DNA from: Phymatolithon calcareum
Lineage: Eukaryota > Rhodophyta > Florideophyceae > Hapalidiales
Direction of reading: 5' to 3'
DNA: 64,000 nt
NCBI GenBank assembly: GCA_977006965.1
Contig: OZ345375.1
Coordinates: forward strand, 1,674,001-1,738,000
Notes under the pieces: model-generated
Seen by the model: the letters and a program-made list of their open reading frames with translations, nothing else
What the model was told of the DNA's origin: nothing
Databases searched by the model: none
Program-made: the position numbers and the translations under genes
Part shown: piece after piece, positions 40,295 to 51,530 of the stretch
Numbering within the stretch: the first letter of the stretch is position 1
Layout: each line of letters starts with the position of its first letter

Positions 40295-40576
40295 TTACCA
40301 ATTAGCGAAGCCTAACTCTTCTTCGTTTCCGTTCACCAGGCACGACTTGAGATGGTTGTAGGGGTGTGTGTAGCCCTTGTTGTGCTCAAAAACGAACTCC
40401 GGTTTTGACTGGGAGGTGCATGTCTCTCCACCCGGGCACTGAAACACTTGAAAAGTCACATTTGTTCGAACACCGGATCCTCGACGAATATTGACATCGC
40501 GAAGTTCTTCGCGGAGCTTCTTCATGAGAAGTAGGACCACCTCTTTCTTCGACGGTTTGCGTGATGGAGGCGACAT
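40295..40576 (-). CDS. Element-borne small zinc-finger protein
   Basis: 93 residues. Basic, helical N-terminus (SRKPSKKEVVLLLMKKLREEL), then a Cys/His array FQCPGGETCTS...FEHNKGYTHPYNHLKSCL resembling the BED/WRKY-GCM-like fingers at the N-terminus of transposases. It lies wholly inside the 40.1-kb TIR element. A canonical TATAAAAG (40620-40627 on the minus strand) stands 44-51 bp upstream of the ATG. I infer a DNA-binding accessory or truncated transposase protein. No catalytic domain is present. Confidence 0.55.
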   Translation of the reverse strand: MSPPSRKPSKKEVVLLLMKKLREELRDVNIRRGSGVRTNVTFQVFQCPGGETCTSQSKPEFVFEHNKGYTHPYNHLKSCLVNGNEEELGFANW

Positions 40577-40619
40577 TGTGAATTTGGCCCTGGCGATATT
40601 AACTTAGCAGTCTCTTTGG

Positions 40620-40627
40620 CTTTTATA
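40620..40627 (-). promoter_or_regulatory. TATA box for the element-borne ORF
   Basis: TATAAAAG on the minus strand, 44-51 bp before the ATG at 40576. Confidence 0.6.
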
Positions 40628-41152
40628 GGAGTACCATCGTACTTCTATGCAGCAGCCACGTTTATCTGATGCAATGTGCTAACATAGACGTATGTTGAAA
40701 GTACAACAGGGGTACGTATTCAAATGCATCGAATGCGTAAGAAAACGTAGCTTTTTTCTAATCCAGCATATAAATAGAGAAAAACGTAGCGCAATACGTA
40801 TCGCAATTGAATCTTCGTGAGAAATACGCATTGCAATTAGATGCTCACCGTACCTCGCAAATTTCAATCACGAGTCTATTGCACAATTAACTCGAATTGC
40901 AATTAATTGGAATTGCAATCAAATTGGTTCCAAGCATGGCCAGAGCCCAAATGAAGGACCTCGACCTATGGATCATAAAGTGTATTGACGCGATAAACTT
41001 GAGTTGGCTTCTATATCAGTAGGAGTATCTCTGGTCTTAAGTACTATGCTAAAGATATTGAACGGTGCGTTCGCTACTTGTCGGCAATTGTCCGCTGTGC
41101 GACTAACTTGAATGTGAACACGCTTTGGCAGCATGCGTATACTGTCGCAGCT

Positions 41153-41717
41153 CTACCGATCCAGTTTTGCAGGCTGGAGAACATTCTTCTGCTGTCGAAT
41201 GATAAATTGCTTTGCAGTTTGATAGAGACGGTGCGCCTTGAGCATTCTGGCGAGTGCCGAATTATTTGCCATGTTGGTTAATCCGTCTGTTGGATTATGT
41301 TCTGATGCAATTAAGCCAATGTTTTGAATAATATGTCCGTGAAAAACCTGCAATAAAGAAGATGCTTTCAGTGGTAAGCTTCACGAGACGCCGCAATGTC
41401 GACCATTCGTCGACGTTCAGTGATATATCGGGCGCGGATAAGAATGTCAAATAGTATTTAGAATTGGTAAGAATGATGATTCGTATGTCTCTTCCGAGTA
41501 CACGGCTGAGGTCGTGACGGATGGTGTTTACGCTGTCGAAAGCATCCACGAATACAAGTGCTTCTCTGACCATTGATGAACGGGTTACGAGGAAAGACCA
41601 ATAGTGTAGTACCGGGCAATTGCTCGATGCATCAGCGAGGCAAATGAGAAAGCCGAGTCGGGCCCCGTTTTTAGGCAGGTTTTTGAACGAGGCGTCTGCG
41701 TATATGATCAATCTCAA
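41153..41717 (-). pseudogene. Ty1/copia RNase H relic
   Basis: The first frame (41717-41295) reads YADASFKN, LGFLICLAD, REALVFVDAFDSVNTIRHDLSR and ILTNSKYYLTF, which follow the copia-type RNase H order. A frameshift follows: the next frame continues IGLIASEHNPTDGLTN, matching the end of the domain (GWIRSExNPADGLTK). The initiator in the longest frame is not ATG, and no RT or integrase was found upstream. It is a broken C-terminal fragment of a Pol polyprotein. Confidence 0.75.
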
Positions 41718-42904
41718 GGTACTCGGTCAACTTCTGGGAATTGAAGATGCAACTCCTGCGTATTGTGCAGGCAGTTGACGACGTGATTGATGGCATCAGT
41801 GACATCACTTGTGGATTGGCTTTCGATGTCATCAAAAATCAACAGAGAAATGATGATGATCTACCGGCAAACCGTCTGCTCGTGATGCGGCGATGCTTCC
41901 TGGTTGTACATTAGATATTGGTATCTGCTTTTCTCAATGACATGGGCTTATAACGCTGCCAAACGAACTGGTACGCAGGCTCTCATGTCATCCATATCTG
42001 TGAGTTCTCTGATCGCGCCCATTATTGGAAAGTAAGACGGCACCTCGCTTTCCAGACTGTCCGCGACAGCTAGAGCTGCGTGCGATTACGCTCTATTGCT
42101 GAGAATACGCGCGAGCGACTTGTCTTTTTCCTCATTCACTGAGGGCGTATTCGGCACTCGCAACTGTGTACCTTCCAAAGTACCATTTGAGCGAGACGGT
42201 CGATATGGACCACAGATCGGTGTTTGAGACGAAGATCACCTCTTTAGTGCAGAATATGGACCGTGACATGACTCAACATTTCTTGCAAAGTTAATGCATG
42301 CAACCTGGGCTGCGAAAAGGATACTCTGAAATCGACTGTTGTGGCACCCTTAGAACTTCAAAAAATTTGTAAAGATACCATACCCGTCACAGAGTCCTAG
42401 AGCCTGAAAACCGAGGATATTCTAGATTCGGAGATCCAATTATTTGGGTTTAACTGTGTTATAGGTTGACTCATGTACACATCTATTCGTTTTCGAGATT
42501 TCACAATGAAAACGTGGATTTTTCTATTTTGAATAGATTTTCTGGCGTACAAAATTGCAGGTCGGAAGCCGATTTGAACGGGTTGCGAAGGGGCTACGGT
42601 TTGGATGCATCGGATTTCGGCTCCGAGATCTCGAGTCCAATTAGCGAATTGGGGTACTGTCCGGTGGTCTTCGTGCATTGAGGAAATTTTGTCGACTTTT
42701 CGTACCATCCGTCGATGAAAGGAGAAGAAGAAGAAAATTAGATTTATTAAAAGCTACCAACGCATCTGTTGATGCTTGGGCAACTTTTTGGGCCCCAAGA
42801 AAATTTGGCTTAACTCTGTCCAGTGAAGAGTTTCTTGTTGCCCATCTGTTGATGAGGCGCTGCGCATATTTGCGTTTCTAACTGGTACTTTTTACTGTAT
42901 TATT
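41718..42904. other. Gene-free stretch
   Basis: Would hold RT if the copia relic were longer, but I see no YxDD-type motif. Short frames only. Confidence 0.35.
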
Positions 42905-43265
42905 TTTTAAAAAAACCTCATAGTCATACGAACATACGGGCAAGGCTTCCTCAAGTGCTGATTAGCTTATACCAGCTCAGTTTCCTTTTTTGGTCTTCAT
43001 GTACTAACCCCGATGTGATTCTTGCTGAATATCAATCGCTCCTCCAGAGCTTTCTCGACGTCGATTGTGTTGTCCCCTTCGAGTTCGTATCCTGACACGT
43101 TGCATTCCAGGGTCTCCATGTAATGTCGGATCTGATCACCGAACCTCGTTACTATCCTTGTTGTAGACACCTGCGCAAATCTTCCCCAAACTTGTAGTGC
43201 GTTTAGGCCTGTACGGGGCTCAGGACCATTGTTAGGCGAAGTGGATGTTAAAGTGCAAGAATAAA
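42905..43265 (-). repeat. LINE 3' end with coding remnant
   Basis: On the minus strand an open frame from about 43,260 to 43,010 reads GLNALQVWGRFAQVSTT, RIVTRFGDQIRHYMETLE, and DVEKALEERLIF before a stop. This is followed by a short 3' UTR with GAGGAAGCCTTGCCCGTAT and GACTATGAGG, then an A/T-rich end near 42,905. The 3' end matches the poly(A)-tailed copy at 1,695. The coding part has no ATG and no domain I can name, so I read it as the C-terminal end of a LINE ORF. Confidence 0.55.
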
Positions 43266-45395
43266 CAATTGCTTATCCCGTTTGTTTTTCCATTCATGGA
43301 GAATTGAGGACAAGTGGAGTGTTCCCCCGAGGCGCGATTATGGACCGTACTCCACCAGACTGAGTCTCACACGCAAATTGTAAACAACTACAGAAACCAG
43401 CCATGGCCCTGCGGCAAGTGAAAATCTACCAGAAGCATCTGCAGATGCGTCGGTAACTTTAAATAAAAATCTTCATTTTTTCTCTATTTATGTCGAAAAT
43501 AGTGCTGTGTATTATGAGAAATAAAAAATTTAAAAACACTGCTCTTATGACGTGAATAATCGTCCCACATGTTTGGTGATCTCCGCACTTGGAACTGTTC
43601 AGCTTAAGGGGCGTCCCTGTTATAAAAGTTGAGTTCTGCTTGGACAGCAGGATATATCGCATTTGGCATTGGAAAGAGTAATAGCTTAATTGAATACATA
43701 CGAGCTACACGTGCTCTGAACAGCGAGATCGATTGGTTCCTTGCTGCCGTTGGAAGCGGACTCAAGTCGCTGGAAACAGAGGACATAATTCTGGAAGGTA
43801 GACGTAGGTGCATCGTTGCTATGCCTTGTTCTGGAAAGTATACGGAAGGAATCACTTTAGGATAATACCTTCCTAACGGTATGAAGGCTGTTCACTTATA
43901 TTCGTTGAGAACAGGATTCATCATCGCCATTCAAATATGTCGACAGGAATGATTTGCAAAATGGAGAAAACGCCCCTAGGAAGTCGTCGGAATGGCGATA
44001 ATAGCCACTCACTGAGAATGCCGTTTTTTTCAAGATAAGCTCTTGCTGTGGATAAAACCTCTCCTTTCTTTTCACCCCGTCCTAGATTGGATGTTTATTT
44101 TGCATTTTACATGCCGCACTACGACATTAGTGTACGTCCTTCCAGTGCTTGTCCTGAGGAGAGAACACCTGGTCTTCTCTCCGTTATTAAACTATACGTG
44201 TTTCCTTGCCATTAATTGTTATGGAAGCCTTAGCTTCGCGCCAGCTGATACCGCTCATACAGAAGGAATAACGAAAACCTCAAATTTCCCTGACTGTGGA
44301 TTTAGGAAGCAGACTATCAATTCGCAAATTCAATTTGCAGGTCTCGAAAAACTGGAGGGGCAAAACGCGTTGTTTTCTAAAATCATGACGCGTGACCTTG
44401 TATCACGGAGTCACGACAATAGTTCCCAAGAAAGACGAACAGAGCACAAAAAGGAGATTGGATTCAGAACTAAAATATCAGCAGTCATGGGAGATACGTA
44501 GTCATGGCGTAAACAATGACAAGATGAGCGTGGGAGACATATCTCAGGGCATATGTATAATCTTTTATGCGCAGTGGGGACGAGGATATTGCGCAAGATA
44601 TCAAATCAGAGTTCCCATCAGTGGAAGCATCAGTGTCTGGGGCAGGTAGAGTTTTCTAATGTTGTAGTGCCCGGAGGATCCTTTATCGAATCTTTTTGGA
44701 ACAGTTTTCCTCAACTTTAGTAACAGAGACGTGGGAAACGGCACTTCATTCGTGAGCTCGAGCAGTCCGCTCGCCAACAGAACGGCACTAATATTCACAT
44801 AAAGTTTAAACGGAACCAGTAATTCGCAGTTCGAGCCGATCAGATACAACCTAGATACGACCCCCGCAGGCCTCAGGGGAATGTAGACGTTTGGATTTGA
44901 AGTAGCTTTGATATTAGCGATAATGAATGCTGTTGACTTTGTTCCTTGCAACTCAGTTGCCAAGAATCGACGCACCCCTACACGTGTGTTGTATCTCCTA
45001 CACATAGATTTTGTTCGTCATAACTGCTTCCCTGGAGCATTCGGCAACGATTTTCTGGGAAAAGACTTGAATTCTGGTATGTTTCTGTGCACGCGGAAGG
45101 GGCGTGACAATCTCAACAGCAGAGGTCAAAAACTCCGGTGTTAGTTTGCACAGGCTTATACTCGGGTATATCAGGAAGCGGTTGACCTCCAAGCCGCCTA
45201 TCTGTGTATCATCTTCACGGGCTGGAACGGTTCTGATTGATTCTACGACCCGGCATCAGAGGCAGGCTCATTCTCGTTCCGGTTTGCCAAGAAGAGCACT
45301 TCTCTGCAGTTCGCACAGATCCTACCTTTTCGATTCCACTTCGAAGCACAGCGTATCAAGCTGTGCTGAGAACAAAATCGGGTTGCCGAGCAACA
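43266..45395. other. Gene-free stretch
   Basis: Short frames on both strands (for example 43,629-43,865 plus and 44,601-45,005 minus) with no recognisable domain. Confidence 0.35.
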
Positions 45396-45614
45396 ATGTC
45401 CGATGATGTGTGCGAGGTTTGCTTTCACGACGAAAAGCATCATGAAGAACAAGAGTGTCCTGTTGTTACAGATGGGCAGGTATGCGGGTTCAAGGCCAAG
45501 CTGTGCGAGATCTCAAACTGCCAAATCTATTGCTACTGGTGCCCCGAACACATGGATGGCAGTGGGCTGCCAAGGGACATGAATGAATCTACAAGTAAGA
45601 ATACCTGCTGCTGA
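45396..45614 (+). CDS. Small Cys/His-rich ORF
   Basis: 72 residues with 11 Cys (VCEVCF, ECP, VCG, LCE, NCQ, YCYWCPEH, TCC). Spacing allows two or more zinc sites. Not matched to a family. It lies in transposon-rich DNA and may be a relic of a larger zinc-finger or transposase protein. The ATG gives the shortest form; the frame is open further upstream. Confidence 0.35.
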   Translation: MSDDVCEVCFHDEKHHEEQECPVVTDGQVCGFKAKLCEISNCQIYCYWCPEHMDGSGLPRDMNESTSKNTCC

Positions 45615-46659
45615 TTTGCATGAACGCAAATTGAACAATTCGCTTGAAAACCTTGTGATCAATAGTATAGCTTAAGGGGAAGGAGTGCGGAGGCTTTTCA
45701 GGGAGAGAGAGGGAATGTAGGTAATAAAACTCTTTTGACTCGTCCTTGCGCGGATCCCGCATCGACTTTTCTCGCATTGCGCAAGGACGGATTGAGCAGC
45801 AACTTTCTTGCCAGAGTAATCTGCTCGTTCCTTCCAATGCCTTCGTTCACAGGTAGCCACAGAGAGAAGACGGTTATTCTCAATGTTCTGCGCATATACA
45901 ATGTTGATAATAGTAAACTGGATATCTTGAGCACTTTTGCTCTTGGTTCTAGTTTCAGGTCCCACAAGAACGGGGTCTACACCACATAGTTGTAGATTGC
46001 TTTGAATTCAAGAAACATCCTTTCAGACGAGCACTTAATCCCACTTGGAGCCTAGTTTGAAGTGAATCGCCCTGAGCTTATAGGACAGAAGAAAGTGAGT
46101 CCCACTCATGTTTGGGCTTTGCTCTCATGTTCATGTTCATCCTGTTGGTCGCATAGCGTCCTGAATAACGCTTCCGTGGCGACCCGTTGATCTATCTTGG
46201 ACGCTGACCGGAGTACTGGGCTCCATGTTCCGTATCATATTGCGTTCAACTTAACGGAGAAGAGCAAAGTGTTGCGTACACAATAGTTCGTTATCTACAT
46301 GCATCTGCACAGCTCGGGTTGGTGGGAAGGAATGATCCACGGCAACATTTCCCCGCGTTATGACTTATGGGAGGCGGGCGGGCCAGTGGATTGGTTGAGA
46401 ATTACAGCAGATGCGGCTTAGGCTTGTCCAGAGTGCGCACAAGCACTTCGATTCCTGTTATTACTGAGCTTGCCACTTACCCAATACTAGTTCCAGAATT
46501 TGCTACGTCAAGAATCAGAGGTCGTACAAGCTGCACGAGCTGGGGGTGCATTTGCAGCATTACATATATATACCTATCGTGGAACCTCAACGCTCGCTTC
46601 AGTGGAATTATATTCGGGCGGCAGGAGGAAGCGAGGAGTGCTTCCCCCATTTGCTAGCC
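45615..46659. other. Gene-free stretch
   Basis: Contains an 11-bp perfect inverted repeat (CGTCCTTGCGC, 45741-45751, with 45779-45789). Nothing else recognised. Confidence 0.35.
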
Positions 46660-46780
46660 GGAATAACACGGCGCTGTAATCAAAGTTGAAGATATTTGAG
46701 CCCAATAAAGCACTGCCAAGCGAACCCCATCGGAGACAGATTCCACATACACATTTATATACAAGGATCTATCAAACCGA
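46660..46780 (+). repeat. Dispersed repeat shared with 1.07-1.19 kb
   Basis: CAATAAAGCACTGCC and the flanking ~100 bp match the copy near 1,070-1,190. Confidence 0.55.
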
Positions 46781-47154
46781 TATCACCGTAGTGTGAGCAT
46801 TTAGTAACTGAGTTGCACAAGAAATTTGGTCTATGGTCAGAGACTTACTGGGCAATGTTTAGCAGCAATATGTCAACACATCCCTAAGCCCAGTCGAGAT
46901 TTTCCTGTTCTGTAATGCCACTCGCGGGCGGAGCAGAAACCCGTTCGGTTGCTGCGAAGGGCGCTTCCCAAATGGAAAACGCAGGAAGCAGAGAAGGCTC
47001 TAGGGAAGCTATAAGTTTCTCCACTAAACTTCGCGTAAAGTCGCTTGGTTCGTCAAGTGTTACTTCGCTTCGTCCGACCAACCCCAGAGTCCATCTTTTG
47101 CGACGTCCTGGACCTCGACGTGCAAGCAGCAGTCAAACTGGCAGCAAATAGATG

Positions 47155-47335
47155 AGAATGGAAGAAACTTAGGCCCTCAAAGTGCTGCTAGCCCCACAAG
47201 GGGAATACGCAAAATGAACGAATGAATGAATGAAGCCCAGTCGAACTCTCTAATGATAGGATACAATGGAAGAAACTTAGACCCTCGATTCGCTGCTAGC
47301 CCCATTAGGGGAAAGGTAAAATGAATGAAGCCCGA
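47155..47335 (+). repeat. Tandemly repeated retroposon 3' end with (TGAA)n tail
   Basis: Two copies of ~70 bp (about 47,158-47,245 and 47,266-47,331) read GGAAGAAACTTAG(G/A)CCCTC, GCTGCTAGCCCCA, GGGGAA and end in AATGAATGAA-type repeats. Each has a CCCC/GGGG stem-loop before the tail, a LINE-like terminus. The second copy sits directly downstream of the tail of the first, as in tail-to-head retroposition. Confidence 0.55.
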
Positions 47336-48327
47336 GAACCTTAAAATTCACCATTTTGGGCCAAAAGCAAGGTAGTGTCCAGTGCATCATCTCTCTCGAA
47401 CCAAATGGGGATATAAACACTCAGTCATAGATTGAAGCTTATTTTTTGGAAAATATATGAAACAATATACACAGCATTTCGTTTGCAACAGGGTTTCCAC
47501 AACTTCGATTTTTTTGGGGAAGGTCTTTGCCGCTGTCAAATCGTAGGCAGCACATTCGGACACATTACCGTAATCCAGATCCCGTTAGTGAGGTCAATGT
47601 GACCTTTCGCCTAAAGCTAACGGCTATGCTAAGGAATATACTGGGTAGGGTGAGTAGTTTCGAAACATGGCCATTCGACTCTCGGCCAAGACTGTGAGGG
47701 CGAGAACAGCTGCCCCGTTACTCCAAGGTGAGGCTTTGGGAGCTCTCAAAAATAAAATCATCAAATATCCCGGTTCCTACAGAGCAGTATGTGTGTTTAT
47801 TCTCCCGGCGGGAACCATCTTGCAGGACAGACAGGGTCCCGCTGGGTGCTGGTCGACACATAATTCGTCTAGTTCGACCTCCAAACCGGTTCAGAACGAT
47901 GACTACTGTCATATTTGAGGTATGCACTATCAGATTGATCGCTTAAAGGACGCACTTTCTCCTCGTGCTCTACCCATATTCGTTCTGCAGAGAACGCTTC
48001 TGGACTCAAACTCCCTTGTCTGCCATGCCTTTCATCGACAGATCTGGGTTGGCTGGGCGCTAACCAGGAAATCTCACTATGAAAGTGCTCTGCATGATGC
48101 CCACCGGACTACAGTTTTCTTGTTAAATGAGCATCTGCTTCATAAAGCAGAAGACACGAAATTACACATATTTAAGAGCAGGCGAGGATGGAAGTGTAAA
48201 ACAATAATCAAAGGGGAGAAGTTTTTCGAAGAAGTCTCTTAGGCTCTGCGCGTTTTCCTGCAATTTTAATTTTAGTTCAATCTTAGTTTTAGTTTTATTG
48301 GTTTATTGCTGAACTACAAAAAGGCAA
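47336..48327. other. Gene-free stretch
   Basis: Short frames only, no domain recognised. Confidence 0.35.
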
Positions 48328-48575
48328 TAGCGAAAAATGTTCTCAATGCTACAATTATTATATAAAGAGATGCTGGAAATGGCAGTTGATACCGTCCAAA
48401 GAAAATGTCCGAAATCAAAATGAAAACGTAAGCGAAGGATTGTAGCGCAACGAAAAGTCTCTCAAGTGCAATGATAATTGAATAAGGGAGCTTCAATAAA
48501 ATAGAAATCCATCCATCCATCCAATTATTATATATAATAATATTGCTTTGAGAACATTTTTTGCTCAATTTGTAA
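48328..48575. repeat. Inverted repeat pair with (ATCC)n run
   Basis: About 38 bp near 48,330 (GCGAAAAATGTTCTCAATGC, then ACAATTATTATATA) reappears inverted near 48,530-48,573. A (ATCC)n run (about 48,507-48,521) lies just inside the right arm. This may be a small TIR element or two adjacent retroposon ends. Confidence 0.45.
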
Positions 48576-48622
48576 ATTTCTGTCCGTTTTCTCGTTGCGT
48601 GATAGTCTTTTTAAGGAGATGC

Positions 48623-48778
48623 GTACCGTAAGCCGGGATAACATGTGTAAGTAAAACGAAAGAGTACCAGGCCCGAGTGGGTACAATAGGACCCGAGGGC
48701 GGAGCCAGAGGGACTATTGTACCCACGAGGGGCAGGTACGAGTACGTTTTACACATTTGTTACCCGGCTTACGGTACA
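48623..48778. repeat. Foldback MITE-like element
   Basis: Arms of about 65 bp (48623-48688 and 48714-48778) share GTACCGTAAGCCGGG, ATGTGTAA, and GGGTACAATAG and their inverses, with several mismatches, around a 25-nt G/C-rich centre. No target duplication was clear. Confidence 0.75.
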
Positions 48779-49812
48779 CATACGACTTGTTTTTGTGGAC
48801 GCCAGAAAACACGCCGTTTTGAGCAGTACAAGATTGTCGCCAACGGAAGCTCCCACACAAAGCACAAAAATGACTCTTTCACTGGACCACTACGAACCGA
48901 AACGATGATAAAGCGGTCCACGCCCAGACTTTTTCGTTTTCTGTTCACGTCTTCAAAATATTAGAAAAAAAAACATATTTTGTTCTTACCTCTGATATAA
49001 ATTAAGTGAGAAAAAATTTATTTTTTACTCTTCCCCTGCTCAAATTCTTCAGAAAATCCAACTTATTTTTTCTCCTCGCCGAAGAATAATGTAGTGATTT
49101 ACAACTTAAAAAATCATCATCACATCAAAATAAACAATCGAATTTAAGCTTCCAACTTATTTTTCCTGGATCAGGTTTTATAAGTTGAAGGTTGATCGGA
49201 TTGGGAAGATCATCTGGCCAATAGAACTCAATTTGAATGAAAGTGATACGAGCGCTGAAAATGCTCAATTTCAGATGAACTAATAAATATTTATCGGTCC
49301 AAGTTCACACTTTCTCACGTCAGTTCCGTGAAAGCAGCTCGTGTTTTCTAGCGTCTACAAAAAAAGCACAGATGTTAGTATCGTTCGTGTTTTTTAATTC
49401 AAGGCTAATACATTATACAGGACCTTTTGCAGTGGTTCGGAGTGAAAAACAATTCCAAATCTATTGAAAGTTCTTGAAAGAGCTCAGTGCTGTAAGGACT
49501 TGAAACTTTTAGGCAACTGGACGAATTATTACTCGAGAAGGAACTGCTGTCGATAAAAGGACAACTAATAATATTTTCCAGCTCGCGCAGCACCCTGTGG
49601 AGATCATTGCGTCCGATGACAATTTTTCTTTTTCCCACCTCGTTTTTACTTACGTAATATCTTGCTGACTGCATTGCTAATTATACAAAATCCCTGTATA
49701 AGCAAAAATATTTTATTAATAATAATTACTATTGAACTCGATAGACCCAGTGCCGAAAAAGAAAAATTCGTGACAAAAATTTTGCCACTTTTTGTCTCTG
49801 TGTCATTTCTGT
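48779..49812. other. AT-rich gene-free stretch
   Basis: Low-complexity AT-rich DNA. No gene recognised. Confidence 0.35.
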
Positions 49813-50320
49813 CGCAGTTTCGAAGTCAAGGAATAACACTCTCGAGAAGACAAGAAAGAGCATGCCTCGAGTGATTCCGTTCGGCGGACAGTCGCGCGTT
49901 CTCATGCGCGTTTGTTGAAATTCAGAGACGGTCTGATTATCTCTGAATGGGCGGCACTTCAAACTCCACCGCCGTTGACCAGATTCGGAATGCTATAAAT
50001 GCGACTGCACTCGAGCACAACGTTGAGTCGGAAGGCAGTCGGAAGAACTATCAATACGTTTTGATCGACTCAGTGATCCTTTGGGAGCACACGGTGAGGA
50101 GTGGCCGGTGTCGGCATCGCGCTACGCCCGGTCTCCGTTTTGGGAATCCTGCGGTCATTACAGATCACGACGACTAACTGGTGTGCGACGACATTCTTGA
50201 AGAGCACGAGGACCTTCGCGAGGTTCTTCAACGCTGAACGCGCCAAATGTAATTACTCTCTTTTTGTTCTGAACTGCTCAATTCCGTTTTGCGACATTCA
50301 AGAATTCGCGTTGCACGCCG
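49813..50320 (+). repeat. Direct duplication, copy 1
   Basis: Begins TCGCAGTTTCGAAGTCAAGG and shares CTCTCGAGAAGACAAGAAA, GGCCGGTGT, GGTCTCCGTT, GGCGGTCATTAC-type and CCTTCGCGAGGTTCT blocks, in the same order, with copy 2 at 51,177. It carries about 130 bp not in copy 2. The source element is unknown; open frames differ between the copies. Confidence 0.6.
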
Positions 50321-51176
50321 TTCGTCTGATCACATACCGTGGGGCTATTCTCGGCAAAATGGCGGAAAAGCTCCAGAAGACTGGAACATCGGTGAGGAGG
50401 ATACACAAGTTACAAGGGCGGGGGATACTGACCTCTCCAGCAAGCGCAAACTTGAAACAGACAATGATCGAATTATTGAACTATGCAGGCCCTTTGCACT
50501 TGGCGGGCAAGTCGACTCTGTACCTAAATGTGGAAGACATGACATGCTAAAAAGAGGATCTACATGCGTTGACGGTCTAGGAGATATGCTTGCGCGGACA
50601 TGACCAAGAGAAATGGACTATAGTGTTCGCCTTCATCGATGTTCATGAGATCAAGAAAACGGACGACGTTAAGGTTTGTGACGACAACTAAGAGCCACAA
50701 AAGCGAACGCGGAAAACGATGCACGATCAGCGGATGGGTTCCACATAGTTCATGGCACCTCAATCTTTTGGTGAAGCAGAGTGCACACGGTTCATGACAA
50801 ATGTTATATTGCGGAAAAGAAGGAATTACCGAAAGGTGGGTGGACTCCCATTCTTCTGGCACAGCGGAATGCGCACCAATCGGGGCCAAATGATAGGCAT
50901 CACGTCATTTTTGGTGCAATCATCGGACTTCGTTACGCCCCTGACGACAATCTTTGAACAGTTTTCGTGCAACTGTTTACAAGCCGTTATATATTCACCG
51001 TGGAATTTTGGGTACAATCGAAATGGGGGCACCGTTCATGAAGAAGCCAACATCGCCTCATGAAAAACAGATCAAGGAATGAATAAGGGAACTGCAAGCC
51101 GTAAGCGAAGAAGGAGAAACAAATCCATGTCGGCGATACTGGGCATTTCCTGTCTCTCGTCTAAGATTGGGGAGTG
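50321..51176. other. Spacer between the duplicated segments
   Basis: Short frames on both strands, no domain recognised. Confidence 0.35.
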
Positions 51177-51530
51177 TCGCAGTTTCGAAGTCAAGGAATA
51201 ACACTCTCGAGAAGACAAGAAACAACGTTATTCAAGTGATTCCGTTTGGCAGACAGATGCAGTCGGAAGAAGTATGAACAAGTTTTGGTAGGCTCAGTGC
51301 TCCGAAGAGAAGTGGCCGGTGTTGGCGTCGCGCTATGCTGGTCTCCGTTGTGGGAATCTGGCGGTCATTACGGATCACCACGACTCGCTGGTGTGCGGCG
51401 ATATTCTTCTAGAGCACGTGACCCTTCGCGAGGTTCTACAACGCTGAGCGCGCGAAAGGTAGTTTACTCTTCATTTCTTATGAACTGTTCATTGCCGTTT
51501 TACGACATTTCCGACAATAAAAATGGACGC
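51177..51530 (+). repeat. Direct duplication, copy 2
   Basis: See copy 1 at 49,813. Similarity fades after the CGTTTTACGACATT block. A frame continues to 51,848 without a known domain. Confidence 0.6.

Larger units (their letters stand above)
40144..40937 (-). mobile_element. Short TIR element with 10-bp target duplication
   Basis: Terminal inverted repeats AxGCTTGGAACCAATTTxATTGC (40144-40166 and 40915-40937) match at 21 of 23 positions. The 10-bp direct repeat GGCCAGAGCC is exact at 40134-40143 and 40938-40947. Both subterminal regions are rich in ATTGCAATT/TGCAATT words, a possible transposase-binding array. The interior holds one short TATA-preceded ORF with a zinc-finger-like Cys/His pattern. 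A 10-bp duplication suggests a Mutator-like superfamily, but the TIR differs from that of the 18.9-kb element. Confidence 0.85.

Noticed and set aside
44043-44501. 152-residue plus-strand ORF
   Set aside because: Longest frame starts at a non-ATG codon, and no family or coding signature was recognised.
46367-46657. 96-residue plus-strand ORF
   Set aside because: No domain, no codon-like composition, in transposon-rich DNA.
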